Assembly (NCBI RefSeq): GCF_014204915.1 | Contig: NZ_JACHMH010000001.1 | Span: 7,465,501-7,529,500, forward strand | Direction of reading: 5' to 3' | From: Crossiella cryophila | GTDB lineage: Bacteria; Actinomycetota; Actinomycetes; Mycobacteriales; Pseudonocardiaceae | DNA: 64,000 bases | Shown: one piece after another, positions 29,068 to 38,387 of the stretch | Layout: each line of letters opens with the position of its first letter | Position numbering within the stretch: position 1 is the first letter of the stretch | Position numbers and translations under genes: made by a program | Notes under the pieces: model-generated | Seen by the model: only the letters and a program-made list of their open reading frames with translations | Told to the model about the DNA's origin: nothing | Database searches by the model: none

Positions 29068-29472
29068 ATGTTCGAGACCACCAGCCGGTGGGAGCTGACC
29101 GAGCGGGAATGCCTGCACCTGCTGGGCATCGCGCCGATCGGCCGGATCGTGTTCACCGAGCAGGCGCTGCCCGCGATCCTGCCGGTGCGGTTCGTGCTGC
29201 GTGAGGGCGGGATCATCCTGCGCACCACCGCGGACAGCAGACTGGCCAGGGCGGTGCGGGACGCGGTGGTGGCCTTCGAGGTCGACCACTTCACCGATGC
29301 GCACTGCGCGGGCTGGAGCGTGGTGGCGCTGGGCCGGGTGCGTGCGCTGCGGGATCCGTTGCCCGCCAACGTGTTGGCCGTGCTGGAGCGGTGTGCGGGA
29401 CCGGCCGCGGCACGCCCGCACTACCTGCGGATCGGCATCGAACTGCTCTCCGGCCACCGCCGGGACGCCTGA
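29068..29472 (+). CDS. PPOX-fold flavin-binding protein (pyridoxamine 5'-phosphate oxidase family)
   Basis: This 134-residue protein has the split-barrel pattern of the pyridoxamine-oxidase-like family: 'ECLHLLGIAPIGRIVFTEQ' then 'PAILPVRFVLREGGIILRT', 'VVAFEVDHFTDAHCAGWSVV' and 'GRVRAL'. Members bind FMN, F420 or haem. Several small PPOX-like proteins belong to the DosR regulon of mycobacteria (such as Rv3129). It lies between the HypF-like and HypE-like genes under its own box. Cofactor and substrate are unknown. Confidence 0.8.
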   Translation: MFETTSRWELTERECLHLLGIAPIGRIVFTEQALPAILPVRFVLREGGIILRTTADSRLARAVRDAVVAFEVDHFTDAHCAGWSVVALGRVRALRDPLPANVLAVLERCAGPAAARPHYLRIGIELLSGHRRDA

Positions 29473-29485
29473 GTCCCTGGCGGCC

Positions 29486-29501
29486 AGGGTCTTTCGGCAC
29501 T
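29486..29501 (+). promoter_or_regulatory. DosR-type box before the hypE-like gene
   Basis: AGGGTCTTTCGGCACT keeps the GGG-N-C-TTTCG half and is weaker in the second half. It ends 55 bp before the GTG at 29557. Confidence 0.5.
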
Positions 29502-29556
29502 GATCCGGCCGGATCGCGGTGGCCACGCTGTACGCCTGCCGACGAGTGGAGGACCC

Positions 29557-30570
29557 GTGATCGAGCCGGACACACCCCGGATCGTGCTCGACCAGGACGG
29601 CGGGCTCGCGCTGGCCCGGCTGCTGGATGAGACGGTGCGCGCCGAGCTGAACCTGCCGAGGCCACCGCAGGACGCCGCGGTGTTCCCGGTGTCCGCCGGG
29701 CCGGTGGCGCTGACCGTGGACGCCTACGTGGCCGCGCCCCGGTTCTTCCCCGGCGGCGACCTGGGTTCGCTCGCGGTGCACGGCACGATCAACAACCTGG
29801 CCATGCGCGGCGCCGAACCGGTGGCGCTTGGCCTGGCCTACGTGGTCGAGGAGGGCCTGCCGGTCGCCGAGCTGCACCGGGTGACCGTCTCGGTGGCCAA
29901 GGCCGCGCAGGCCGCCGGGGTGCCGGTGGTCACCGGCGACACCAAGATCGTGCCAAGGGGCGCGGTGGACGGGTTGCAGCTGACCGCGACCGGCCTTGGC
30001 GTGACGCTGACCAACGCGCCACCCACCGCGGGCCGGGGTCTGCCGGGGGATGTCGTGGTGCTGTCCGGCCCGATCGGCCTGCACGGGGCGGCCATGCTGG
30101 ACGCGCGGGACGAACTGGGCCTGGCCGTGTCCATCCGCTCCGACACCCGGCCGCTGCATCGCCTGGTGGCCGCGATGACCGCGGCCGGTGGCGGCGGGGT
30201 GCACGCGTTGCGCGATCCCGGCCGCGGTGGACTGGCCGGGGCGCTCACCGGGCTGGCCGGCGCGGCGGGGGTGGGGATCGAGCTGTTCGAGGCGGCGGTG
30301 CCGGTGCCGGTGGAGGTCGCCGCGGCGGGCAAGGTCTTCGACGCCGACCCGTGGGAACTGCCCTCGGCGGGCTGCCTGGTCGCGCTGCTGCGCCCGGCCG
30401 CGGCCGAGGGGGTGCTCGCGGCCATGCGCGCCGAACCCGGCGGCGCCCAGGCCACCGTGATCGGCGAGGTCACCCCAGGGCCCGCGGGTCAGGTGACCGC
30501 GTGGACGGTGGGCGGGATAGCCCGTCCGGTGGAACCCCCGGCGGTGGCCCGGTTCGCCCGCCTGTTCTGA
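29557..30570 (+). CDS. hypE-like: HypE-like protein lacking the C-terminal cysteine
   Basis: This 337-residue protein of the HypE/AIR-synthase fold has unmistakable family stretches: 'FPGGDLGSLAVHGTINNLAM', 'VVTGDTKIVPRG' and 'DPGRGGLAG'. HypE normally dehydrates a thiocarboxamide carried on its last cysteine ('PRxC') to a thiocyanate. Here the protein ends 'VARFARLF' with no cysteine. The N-terminal 'HGxGG' is 'DQDGG', and the usual Asp in 'NDLA' is N80. These changes argue against cyanide-ligand synthesis. The GTG has GTGGAGGA 3 bp upstream. It follows the HypF-like gene in the same direction with the PPOX gene between. Confidence 0.85.
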   Translation: MIEPDTPRIVLDQDGGLALARLLDETVRAELNLPRPPQDAAVFPVSAGPVALTVDAYVAAPRFFPGGDLGSLAVHGTINNLAMRGAEPVALGLAYVVEEGLPVAELHRVTVSVAKAAQAAGVPVVTGDTKIVPRGAVDGLQLTATGLGVTLTNAPPTAGRGLPGDVVVLSGPIGLHGAAMLDARDELGLAVSIRSDTRPLHRLVAAMTAAGGGGVHALRDPGRGGLAGALTGLAGAAGVGIELFEAAVPVPVEVAAAGKVFDADPWELPSAGCLVALLRPAAAEGVLAAMRAEPGGAQATVIGEVTPGPAGQVTAWTVGGIARPVEPPAVARFARLF

Positions 30571-30627
30571 CCCCGACCGAGTGGTAGGTTCCCCGGACTT
30601 TCACCGGTGGGATGAGGGGATCAGGCG

Positions 30628-31611
30628 ATGAAGCGGATGTTCGGGGCCTGCTGGCGACTGCTGCTGGCGCTCACGCTGGTGTTCACCGCGACCGCGGCGA
30701 CCGCGCCCGGGATGGCGCAGGCGGTGGACTACCCCGGCGGCAAGCGGATCTACGCGGTCAGCATCGGCGGTTTCCACCCGGACAGCACCGGGAAGCAGTC
30801 CTTCGCCCGGCTGGCCATGTACTACTTCAACGGCAACGGCACGGTGACCGAGTCGTTCTGGTTCTGGGACTGGGGCACCGGCTACCCGCACGCCAACATC
30901 AAGCCGACCTCGGCCGGCTGCGTGGGCAAGGCCTGCGAGATCCACACCTCCGGCGGGTTCCAGGCGGGCGCGCCGACCAAGTCGCTCAACGGCACCTACA
31001 CCAACAACGGCACCGAGGTGGTGATCACCTGGGACGGCGGGCAGACCGAGACCTGGAATGTGGGCAAGCCGACCGCGAAGCTCAGCTCGATCGGCCTGGC
31101 CAGCTCCAGCTACGGGGCCAACATCGGCCAGGGCTACGGCAGCAACGCCCCGCACGACACCTTTGTGCCGCTGAACAAGGTCCCGCGGCACAAGTACCTG
31201 GGCCGGCAGAACTCCATCACTTATGTGGTGAAGACCGGCAAGATCGAGACCGGCACCAAAGCCTCGATCATGGACCTCACCTCGACGGCCTGGAAGCAGT
31301 GCAACGGCGACTGCCTCAGCGCGGGCCTGCCCGTCGGCTCCCCGGACGCCTGCACCGCCTGCAAACCCGGTGAGACCAGGGCGATCCGGTACTACCTGGC
31401 GTCGGAGGGCGGGCGGAAGAACTACTACGAGCACCACTGCACCTGCCTGCGTCAGGGCGGCAGCGACTGCTACGCGGGCGGTTCGCACGTCAAGCCGCAG
31501 TTGCAGGTCATCGACGACGACGGCGTGCTGCACGGCTGGGTCGGCGTGGAAGCGTCCAACCGGGAGGCCAAGCGGGGGACCCTGTCCATGCACTGGCACG
31601 TGGACGTCTGA
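30628..31611 (+). CDS. Secreted protein of unknown function, cysteine-containing
   Basis: This 327-residue protein has a signal peptide cleaved near 'GMAQA'. The mature part is rich in Gly, Thr, Asn and aromatic residues ('YYFNGNGTVTESFWFWDWGT'; 'EVVITWDGGQTETW'). A late cluster of cysteines ('CNGDC', 'CTACK', 'CTCLRQGGSDC') is probably in disulphides. I do not recognise the family. A weak DosR-like half site (CGGACTTTCACCG, about 30594) lies upstream, so it may or may not belong to the island regulon. Its last 104 bp overlap, tail to tail, the end of the P-type ATPase-like gene. Confidence 0.75.
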   Translation: MKRMFGACWRLLLALTLVFTATAATAPGMAQAVDYPGGKRIYAVSIGGFHPDSTGKQSFARLAMYYFNGNGTVTESFWFWDWGTGYPHANIKPTSAGCVGKACEIHTSGGFQAGAPTKSLNGTYTNNGTEVVITWDGGQTETWNVGKPTAKLSSIGLASSSYGANIGQGYGSNAPHDTFVPLNKVPRHKYLGRQNSITYVVKTGKIETGTKASIMDLTSTAWKQCNGDCLSAGLPVGSPDACTACKPGETRAIRYYLASEGGRKNYYEHHCTCLRQGGSDCYAGGSHVKPQLQVIDDDGVLHGWVGVEASNREAKRGTLSMHWHVDV

Positions 31612-33637
31612 GGATAAGCGCGAGCAGGCCCGCGAGCAGTACCAGGGCCAGGCCGTCCAGGCCGATCCAGGTGAGTCCGACGGCGGTCCGCAGTACCGGG
31701 ACCGCCGTCAGGGCAACGGAAAACGCCAGCGTCCCGGCCAGCAGCAGCGGGGTGCGGCGGGTGCTGGCCCAGCCGGATTCCAGTGGCCAGCGCTCGCCGC
31801 GGCGGACCAGGGCGAGGGCGAGTTGACCGGCGAGCAGGGACAGCAGCAGCCGGGTCCTGGCCTCCGCCGGGTCGCCGGAAGTCGCGCACAGCAAGGACAA
31901 CGCGGCGAGCAGGACGGCGTCGGGTAGCGCGGCCAGTAGCCGGAACCGTTGCGGTAGTTGATATAGCGGGTCGCCGGGTGCGTGGTCCACGGCCAGCGTG
32001 GTCGCGGGCAGCACCCCGGCTACCAGCGCCAGCCAGGCCAACTGTGCCGGGTACAGCGGCGGGACCGGGAGCAGCAGGGTCGCGCCGAGCACGGTGAGCA
32101 GCAGGGCGAGTCCGGCGGCGGCCAGGTAGGTCAGGGCGGCGTGCCGGTTGCGGGCGGCCCGGCGGCTGTGCCGGATCGCGGCGAGCAGCGCGGACGGCCC
32201 CGGCACGCGCAGGTTCGCCGCCGGACTGTCGGTGGCGATGCCCAGGTCGGCGGCCAGCAGGGCGCGGGCGAAGGTGAGCCGGTCACTGGCCACGGCGACC
32301 ACCTCACCCGCCGACCGGTGCGCCGCGACGATTTCCAGGGCCGCGGCCGGGTCACCGACCGGCGCCACCCGCACGCCGGCGCGGCGCAGTTCGGCCACTG
32401 GCCAGGCAGGCCGGGTCGCGTCGGACAGGCCCAGCAGTCCCACCACTTCCAGCCCCGGCGGCGGCCGGTCGCCCTCGATGTCCATTGTGGACTGTGCGAT
32501 GGTCTGGGCGAGCACCAGCACCCGGTGCGCGCCGCCGGTCAGCTCGGCCACGGCCAGGGCGAACCGCTCGTCCGGGGCGCAGTGCGGCAGCAGCGATTCC
32601 GGGTCGCCGAGCACGGTGACCACGGTGGCCCGGCCCAGCCGGTGCGCGGCGACCCGGCCGTAGTCCGCCTGCCGCCGGTGCAGCAGCAGGCCCACCGGCG
32701 GCAACGTCTGCTCGACCGCACCCGCCGCCGTCCGCAGCACCGCGTGCTCAACCGGACCCTCTTCCGCCGGACCGACCACCCGCAGCACCGCCAGCCACAG
32801 CCCCGGCAGCTCGTGACCGGGGGCCGGGATCACCGCGGACAACTTGGGCGAGCCGCTCCGGCCGTCGCCGTCCAGGCACAGCACGGACAACCGGGCCAGC
32901 GCGTCCACCGCAAGGGGATCCCGCACCACCACACCGGCCGCCGCCAGCCGCCGCGCCGCCATGGTCCGGGCCAGCGCGGTCACCGTGGCCGGGCGCACCG
33001 CGCACACGGCGGCGAGCAGCACCAGGCCCAGCACCAGCCAGTGCGGCCACTCCCCCGGCGCCCGCAGGCCGAGCACCGCGGCGAGCAGGACCGCGGTCAC
33101 CGCGGCGAGCACCGCCAGCAGCCGTAACGCCGCCGGTGACCGGTCCGCCGTGGTCGAACCGACCGGCAGCGAGCGCACCCGCCCCAGCCCCGATCCGGCC
33201 AGCACCACCGCCCCGGCCACCGGTCCACCGTCGAGCACCAGCCCCTGATTGTCCACAATGGACAGATCGGCTGACAGGATGTCTCCACGGGTCAGCACCA
33301 GCAGGTCGCCGCACACCAGTTCGTCCACCGCAACCGGTTGCGCGCGCCCGTCCCGCAGCACGGTCGCCGTGCGCACCGGCGCGGTCAGGGCGTGCGCGCC
33401 AACCCCGGCCGACCATCCGGCCAGCAGCACCGCGGCGGCCAGGGTGATCAGGCCGCTGCCGGTCTGCCGCCAGCCCAGCAGGTCGAACAGCCCGGACAGC
33501 ACCAGCATCAGTGCGGGCGGACCGCACAGCACACCAAGGAATCGGGCCACCGGCGACAGTTCCCTCGGCCCGCGCCGGGCCCGCAGCAACGCCACCTCGG
33601 CCGAACTGAGCCCGGCCGGTCTCGCCGGATCCGCCAT
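31508..33637 (-). CDS. P-type ATPase pseudoenzyme (CtpF-like position, catalytic motifs lost)
   Basis: This 709-residue multi-helix membrane protein follows the P-type ATPase order, but every catalytic motif is altered. 'LCLDGDGRSG' replaces the phosphorylation motif CSDKTGT: the Asp remains, while Lys and both Thr are lost. 'VASDRLTFARALLAADLGIA' replaces TGDGVNDAPALKAADIGIA. 'VRPATVTAL' stands where PEGLP should be, and no TGES is found. It is therefore unlikely to pump ions. Mycobacterial DosR regulons include a real P-type ATPase, CtpF. The ATG at 33637 follows GGGAGG. A DosR-type box lies upstream. The last 35 residues are Pro/Arg-rich and overlap the convergent gene. Confidence 0.75.
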   Translation of the reverse strand: MADPARPAGLSSAEVALLRARRGPRELSPVARFLGVLCGPPALMLVLSGLFDLLGWRQTGSGLITLAAAVLLAGWSAGVGAHALTAPVRTATVLRDGRAQPVAVDELVCGDLLVLTRGDILSADLSIVDNQGLVLDGGPVAGAVVLAGSGLGRVRSLPVGSTTADRSPAALRLLAVLAAVTAVLLAAVLGLRAPGEWPHWLVLGLVLLAAVCAVRPATVTALARTMAARRLAAAGVVVRDPLAVDALARLSVLCLDGDGRSGSPKLSAVIPAPGHELPGLWLAVLRVVGPAEEGPVEHAVLRTAAGAVEQTLPPVGLLLHRRQADYGRVAAHRLGRATVVTVLGDPESLLPHCAPDERFALAVAELTGGAHRVLVLAQTIAQSTMDIEGDRPPPGLEVVGLLGLSDATRPAWPVAELRRAGVRVAPVGDPAAALEIVAAHRSAGEVVAVASDRLTFARALLAADLGIATDSPAANLRVPGPSALLAAIRHSRRAARNRHAALTYLAAAGLALLLTVLGATLLLPVPPLYPAQLAWLALVAGVLPATTLAVDHAPGDPLYQLPQRFRLLAALPDAVLLAALSLLCATSGDPAEARTRLLLSLLAGQLALALVRRGERWPLESGWASTRRTPLLLAGTLAFSVALTAVPVLRTAVGLTWIGLDGLALVLLAGLLALILRRPRASAWTGSPAWPPGWTLPRRPSRAARRRRR

Positions 33638-33700
33638 CGCCACCCGCCTCCCGCCGCACACCGGGCCCCCACCGTGCCGTTCCGGACGGGCCGCCGACAC

Positions 33701-33714
33701 GGTCCAAGGTCCCT
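33701..33714 (-). promoter_or_regulatory. DosR-type box before the pseudo-P-type ATPase
   Basis: On the minus strand it reads AGGGACCTTGGACC, with one change in the central TTCG. It lies 63 bp before the start at 33637, in the 204-bp divergent gap shared with the sensor kinase. Confidence 0.5.
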
Positions 33715-33781
33715 GGTGCTCGCCGCGTCACAACCGAACGCCATTACGGTTAGGGGTGATCTCCCCGATTCCGCCGGGTGA

Positions 33782-35904
<2,123 letters not shown>

Positions 35905-35918
35905 CCGACCATTCTGCG

Positions 35919-36683
35919 TCAGCCGACCGACCGGTTGGTCAATACCGCGTACGCGAGCCGGGCCGCGGTGGTGACCCCCGGCCAGTCGCGGTGCCCGAGG
36001 TAATCGGCATCAGACCGGTCGGTACCGAGTTCGTCGGCAATGGCCCGCACCGGTCCGAGCACCCCGGCGATCGCCGCCACCTCACCCTGATCCCGCAGCA
36101 ACCCGCCGACCGAGGCCGGGACATCGGCCGGCTCCCCGAACAACTCCGCCACCAGCCGCCGGACCACGAACCTCAGCTCCCACCACGGCGCCATGGTCGC
36201 GGAGGCGGTGGCGAGCACATCGAGCACCGCGAGCAGATCGCCACGCCGTCGAGGCTGGCTCACCCCGGCCTGCCAGGCACACGCCGCGTTCCACCGGGCG
36301 GCCGCCGCCTCCGCCTCTTCCCGGGACCCCCACTGGCGCAACGGCCCGTCCCAATGCCGGTGGGGCGTGGGCTGCCACGGCCGGACAAGCTCGCGGTGCA
36401 CGGCCTCGCGGTAAACACCCTGGACCCGGAAGTTGACCAGGTACACCCGGGCCACCACCATCCTGGCCAGCCGCCCCGGCCCGCGACCCCGATGCCGCCC
36501 GACGACCATGAGGCACTCCGCGCCATCACTCCACTGCGGCGGCAGCACCCACACCTTCGTCCCCGGCGAGAAGTGCTTGAGCCCCTGGCGATTCTCCTGC
36601 CCACCGGGTCCGTGCGTGGTCTCGGCAGCCACATTGGCCACCACGGACCACGCCAGCAGTCCGGCATCCACGACCTCGCTCAT
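35919..36683 (-). CDS. Paralogue 2 of a tandem family of unknown function
   Basis: This 254-residue protein has an N-terminal hydrophobic stretch ('LLAWSVVANVAAETTHGPGG'), then 'GLKHFSPGTKVWVLPPQW', a basic 'VVGRHRGRGPGRLARMVVAR' block and 'VQGVYREAVHRELVRPWQ'. The C-terminal helical domain ends 'DYLGHRDWPGVTTAARLAY'. No known domain is recognised. The 'VWVLPPQW' and 'VGRHRG' segments suggest a small beta-barrel. It has 14-bp spacers to both paralogues and probably lies in one operon. Its place between sensor kinase and regulator suggests a link to that system, unproven. Confidence 0.7.
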   Translation of the reverse strand: MSEVVDAGLLAWSVVANVAAETTHGPGGQENRQGLKHFSPGTKVWVLPPQWSDGAECLMVVGRHRGRGPGRLARMVVARVYLVNFRVQGVYREAVHRELVRPWQPTPHRHWDGPLRQWGSREEAEAAAARWNAACAWQAGVSQPRRRGDLLAVLDVLATASATMAPWWELRFVVRRLVAELFGEPADVPASVGGLLRDQGEVAAIAGVLGPVRAIADELGTDRSDADYLGHRDWPGVTTAARLAYAVLTNRSVG

Positions 36684-36697
36684 CAGACCATTCTGCG

Positions 36698-37477
36698 TCA
36701 GTCGACCGACCGGTTGGTCAGCACCGCGTACGCGCGCCGGGCCGCGGCGGCGATCCCCGGCCAGTCGCGGTGGCCGAGGTAGTCGGCGTTGGGCCGGTCA
36801 CAGCCGAGTTCGTCAGCGAGAGTCCGTAGCGGTCCGAGCAGACCGACGATCACCTCCACCTCAGCCTGATCCCGCAGCAGCCCACCGACCGCGGCCGCGG
36901 GATCGGCCGGATTCCCGAACAACTTCTCGACCAGCCAGCTGACCTGGCTTGACAGCTCCAGCCACGGGTGCACGGTCTCAGGTGTCGCAGTGCCGAGCAC
37001 CTCGATAGTCCCGAGGAGATCGCCCCGCCGCCGGGGTCGGCTCACTCCGGCCGTATTGGCGCGCACCGCATTCCAGTACGCGGCGATCTGCTCGGCCTCC
37101 TCGCGGGACTCCCACTGGCGGAAGGGCTCAGCCCAGTTCCAGTACGGATCGGTCTGCCACGGCCGGATGAGTTCGCGGTGAACGGCGGCCCGGTAGACAC
37201 CCTGGACCCGGAAGTCGGTCAGGTGCACCCGCGCCACCACCATCCGGGTCAGCCGCCCCGGCCCGCGACCCCGATGCCGCCCGATGACCATGACGTTGTC
37301 CCCGCCATCACCCCACTGCGGCGGCAACACCCACACCTTCGCACCCGGCGCGAAATGCTTGAGCCCCTGGCGAATCTCCTGCCCACCAGGCCCGTGCGCG
37401 GTCTCCGCAGCCACATTGGCCACCACACACCACGCCAGCAGTCCGGCCGCCACTCCCAGGGGAACGACCTCGCCCAT
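36698..37477 (-). CDS. Paralogue 3 of a tandem family of unknown function
   Basis: This 259-residue protein is the first of the run. It matches paralogue 2 along its whole length ('LLAWCVVANVAAETAHGPGG', 'KVWVLPPQWGDGGDNVMVIG', 'VQGVYRAAVHRELIRPWQ', 'DYLGHRDWPGIAAAARRAY'). Long stretches are also nearly identical at the DNA level, which indicates recent duplication with a unit of about 780 bp. I chose the ATG at 37477, because the upstream extension is not conserved in the paralogues. Function is unknown. Confidence 0.7.
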   Translation of the reverse strand: MGEVVPLGVAAGLLAWCVVANVAAETAHGPGGQEIRQGLKHFAPGAKVWVLPPQWGDGGDNVMVIGRHRGRGPGRLTRMVVARVHLTDFRVQGVYRAAVHRELIRPWQTDPYWNWAEPFRQWESREEAEQIAAYWNAVRANTAGVSRPRRRGDLLGTIEVLGTATPETVHPWLELSSQVSWLVEKLFGNPADPAAAVGGLLRDQAEVEVIVGLLGPLRTLADELGCDRPNADYLGHRDWPGIAAAARRAYAVLTNRSVD

Positions 37478-37553
37478 CGCACCGTCCTGCCCGCGTCGTG
37501 TTCTGTCACCACGACCAGTCAATGGCAGCGATCCGTGTCTGCGCAAACAGATT

Positions 37554-37567
37554 GTGCACTAATGCAC
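37554..37567. promoter_or_regulatory. Inverted repeat upstream of the paralogue run
   Basis: GTGCA-CTAA-TGCAC is a perfect 14-bp dyad in the 107-bp gap between the DosR-like gene and the first paralogue, about 77 bp before the latter's ATG. It may be an operator. No TTCG-centred box is seen in this gap. Confidence 0.35.
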
Positions 37568-37584
37568 GGGTACCAGCCGTCCCA

Positions 37585-38220
37585 CTACGTCCGGCGCAGC
37601 TTGGTCGCGTACACCGCCACCTGCGTCCGCCGCTCCATCCCCAGCTTCGCCAGCAAATGCGACACGTAGTTCTTCACCGTCTTCTCCGCCAGGAACATCC
37701 GGTCCCCGATCTGCCGATTGGTCAGCCCCTCGCCGATCAACTCCAGCACCGTGCGTTCCTGATGGGTCAACGCCTTCAGCGGATCGTCCTGCTCCCGCTC
37801 CCGCCGCACCCTGGCCAGCAGCGCCGACGTCGTCCGCGCGTCCAGCAACGAACCCCCGGCCCCCACCGTGCGAATGGCCCCCACCAGGTCATGCCCCAGC
37901 ACCTGCTTGAGCACAAAACCCGCCGCGCCTGCCAGTACCGCGTCCATCAACGCCTCGTCGTCGCCAAAAGAAGTCAGCATCAGCACCCGCAACTCCGGCG
38001 CGGCCGACCGCAACTCCCGGCACAACTCGATCCCGTTGCCATCCGGCAGCCGCACGTCCAGCACCGCCACCGCCGGCCCCACCGCGGGCACCCTGGCCAG
38101 TGCCTCGGCGCAGGAGGAAGCCTCGCCGACCACCTCGATGTCGGGGTGTGCCGCCAGCAGGTGCATCACCCCGCGCCGAACGATCTCGTGGTCGTCTACC
38201 AGGAACACGCGGGTCGCCAT
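37585..38220 (-). CDS. devR-like: DosR/DevR-like response regulator (NarL/LuxR type)
   Basis: This 211-residue protein has a receiver domain with acidic pair D9/D10 and phospho-acceptor D55 ('[13 protein letters not shown]'). Its LuxR-type HTH, '[20 protein letters not shown]' followed by '[20 protein letters not shown]', is nearly the DosR recognition region of mycobacteria (KTVKNYVS contacts DNA). It should be phosphorylated by the kinase at 33842-35554 and bind the GGGNCYTTCGNCCCT-type boxes of the island. Unlike many DosRS pairs, it is separated from the kinase by three genes and lies on the other strand. Confidence 0.93.
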   Translation of the reverse strand: MATRVFLVDDHEIVRRGVMHLLAAHPDIEVVGEASSCAEALARVPAVGPAVAVLDVRLPDGNGIELCRELRSAAPELRVLMLTSFGDDEALMDAVLAGAAGFVLKQVLGHDLVGAIRTVGAGGSLLDARTTSALLARVRREREQDDPLKALTHQERTVLELIGEGLTNRQIGDRMFLAEKTVKNYVSHLLAKLGMERRTQVAVYATKLRRT

Positions 38221-38280
38221 GCCGCCAGCCTTACCGCAGCGGCGCGGGCCCGGCAATGCTCTATCGGCCCAACTCGGCGA

Positions 38281-38347
38281 TAACGCCGCTATGCCACTAA
38301 CGCCGCCCTGTTGCCCGGCTAACGCAAACCCGTCCAGCGCGGTTAGC
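38281..38347. promoter_or_regulatory. CTAACGC-type repeats upstream of the SARP gene
   Basis: TAACGCC (38281), CTAACGCC (38297), GCTAACGC (38318) and the inverted GGTTAGC (38341) lie in the 167-bp divergent gap. The second and third copies are 22 bp apart, two helical turns, as in direct-repeat SARP targets. Similar arms recur as a dyad at the 3' end of the SARP gene. Confidence 0.5.
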
Positions 38348-38387
38348 CGGTCACGAACCCCTGCGAATCCCTGCTAAGAACCAACAA

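Noticed and set aside
29486-29501. hypF, PPOX and hypE-like genes as one simple operon
   Set aside because: Each gene has its own box and a gap of 84-104 bp, so separate promoters are more likely, although read-through is possible.
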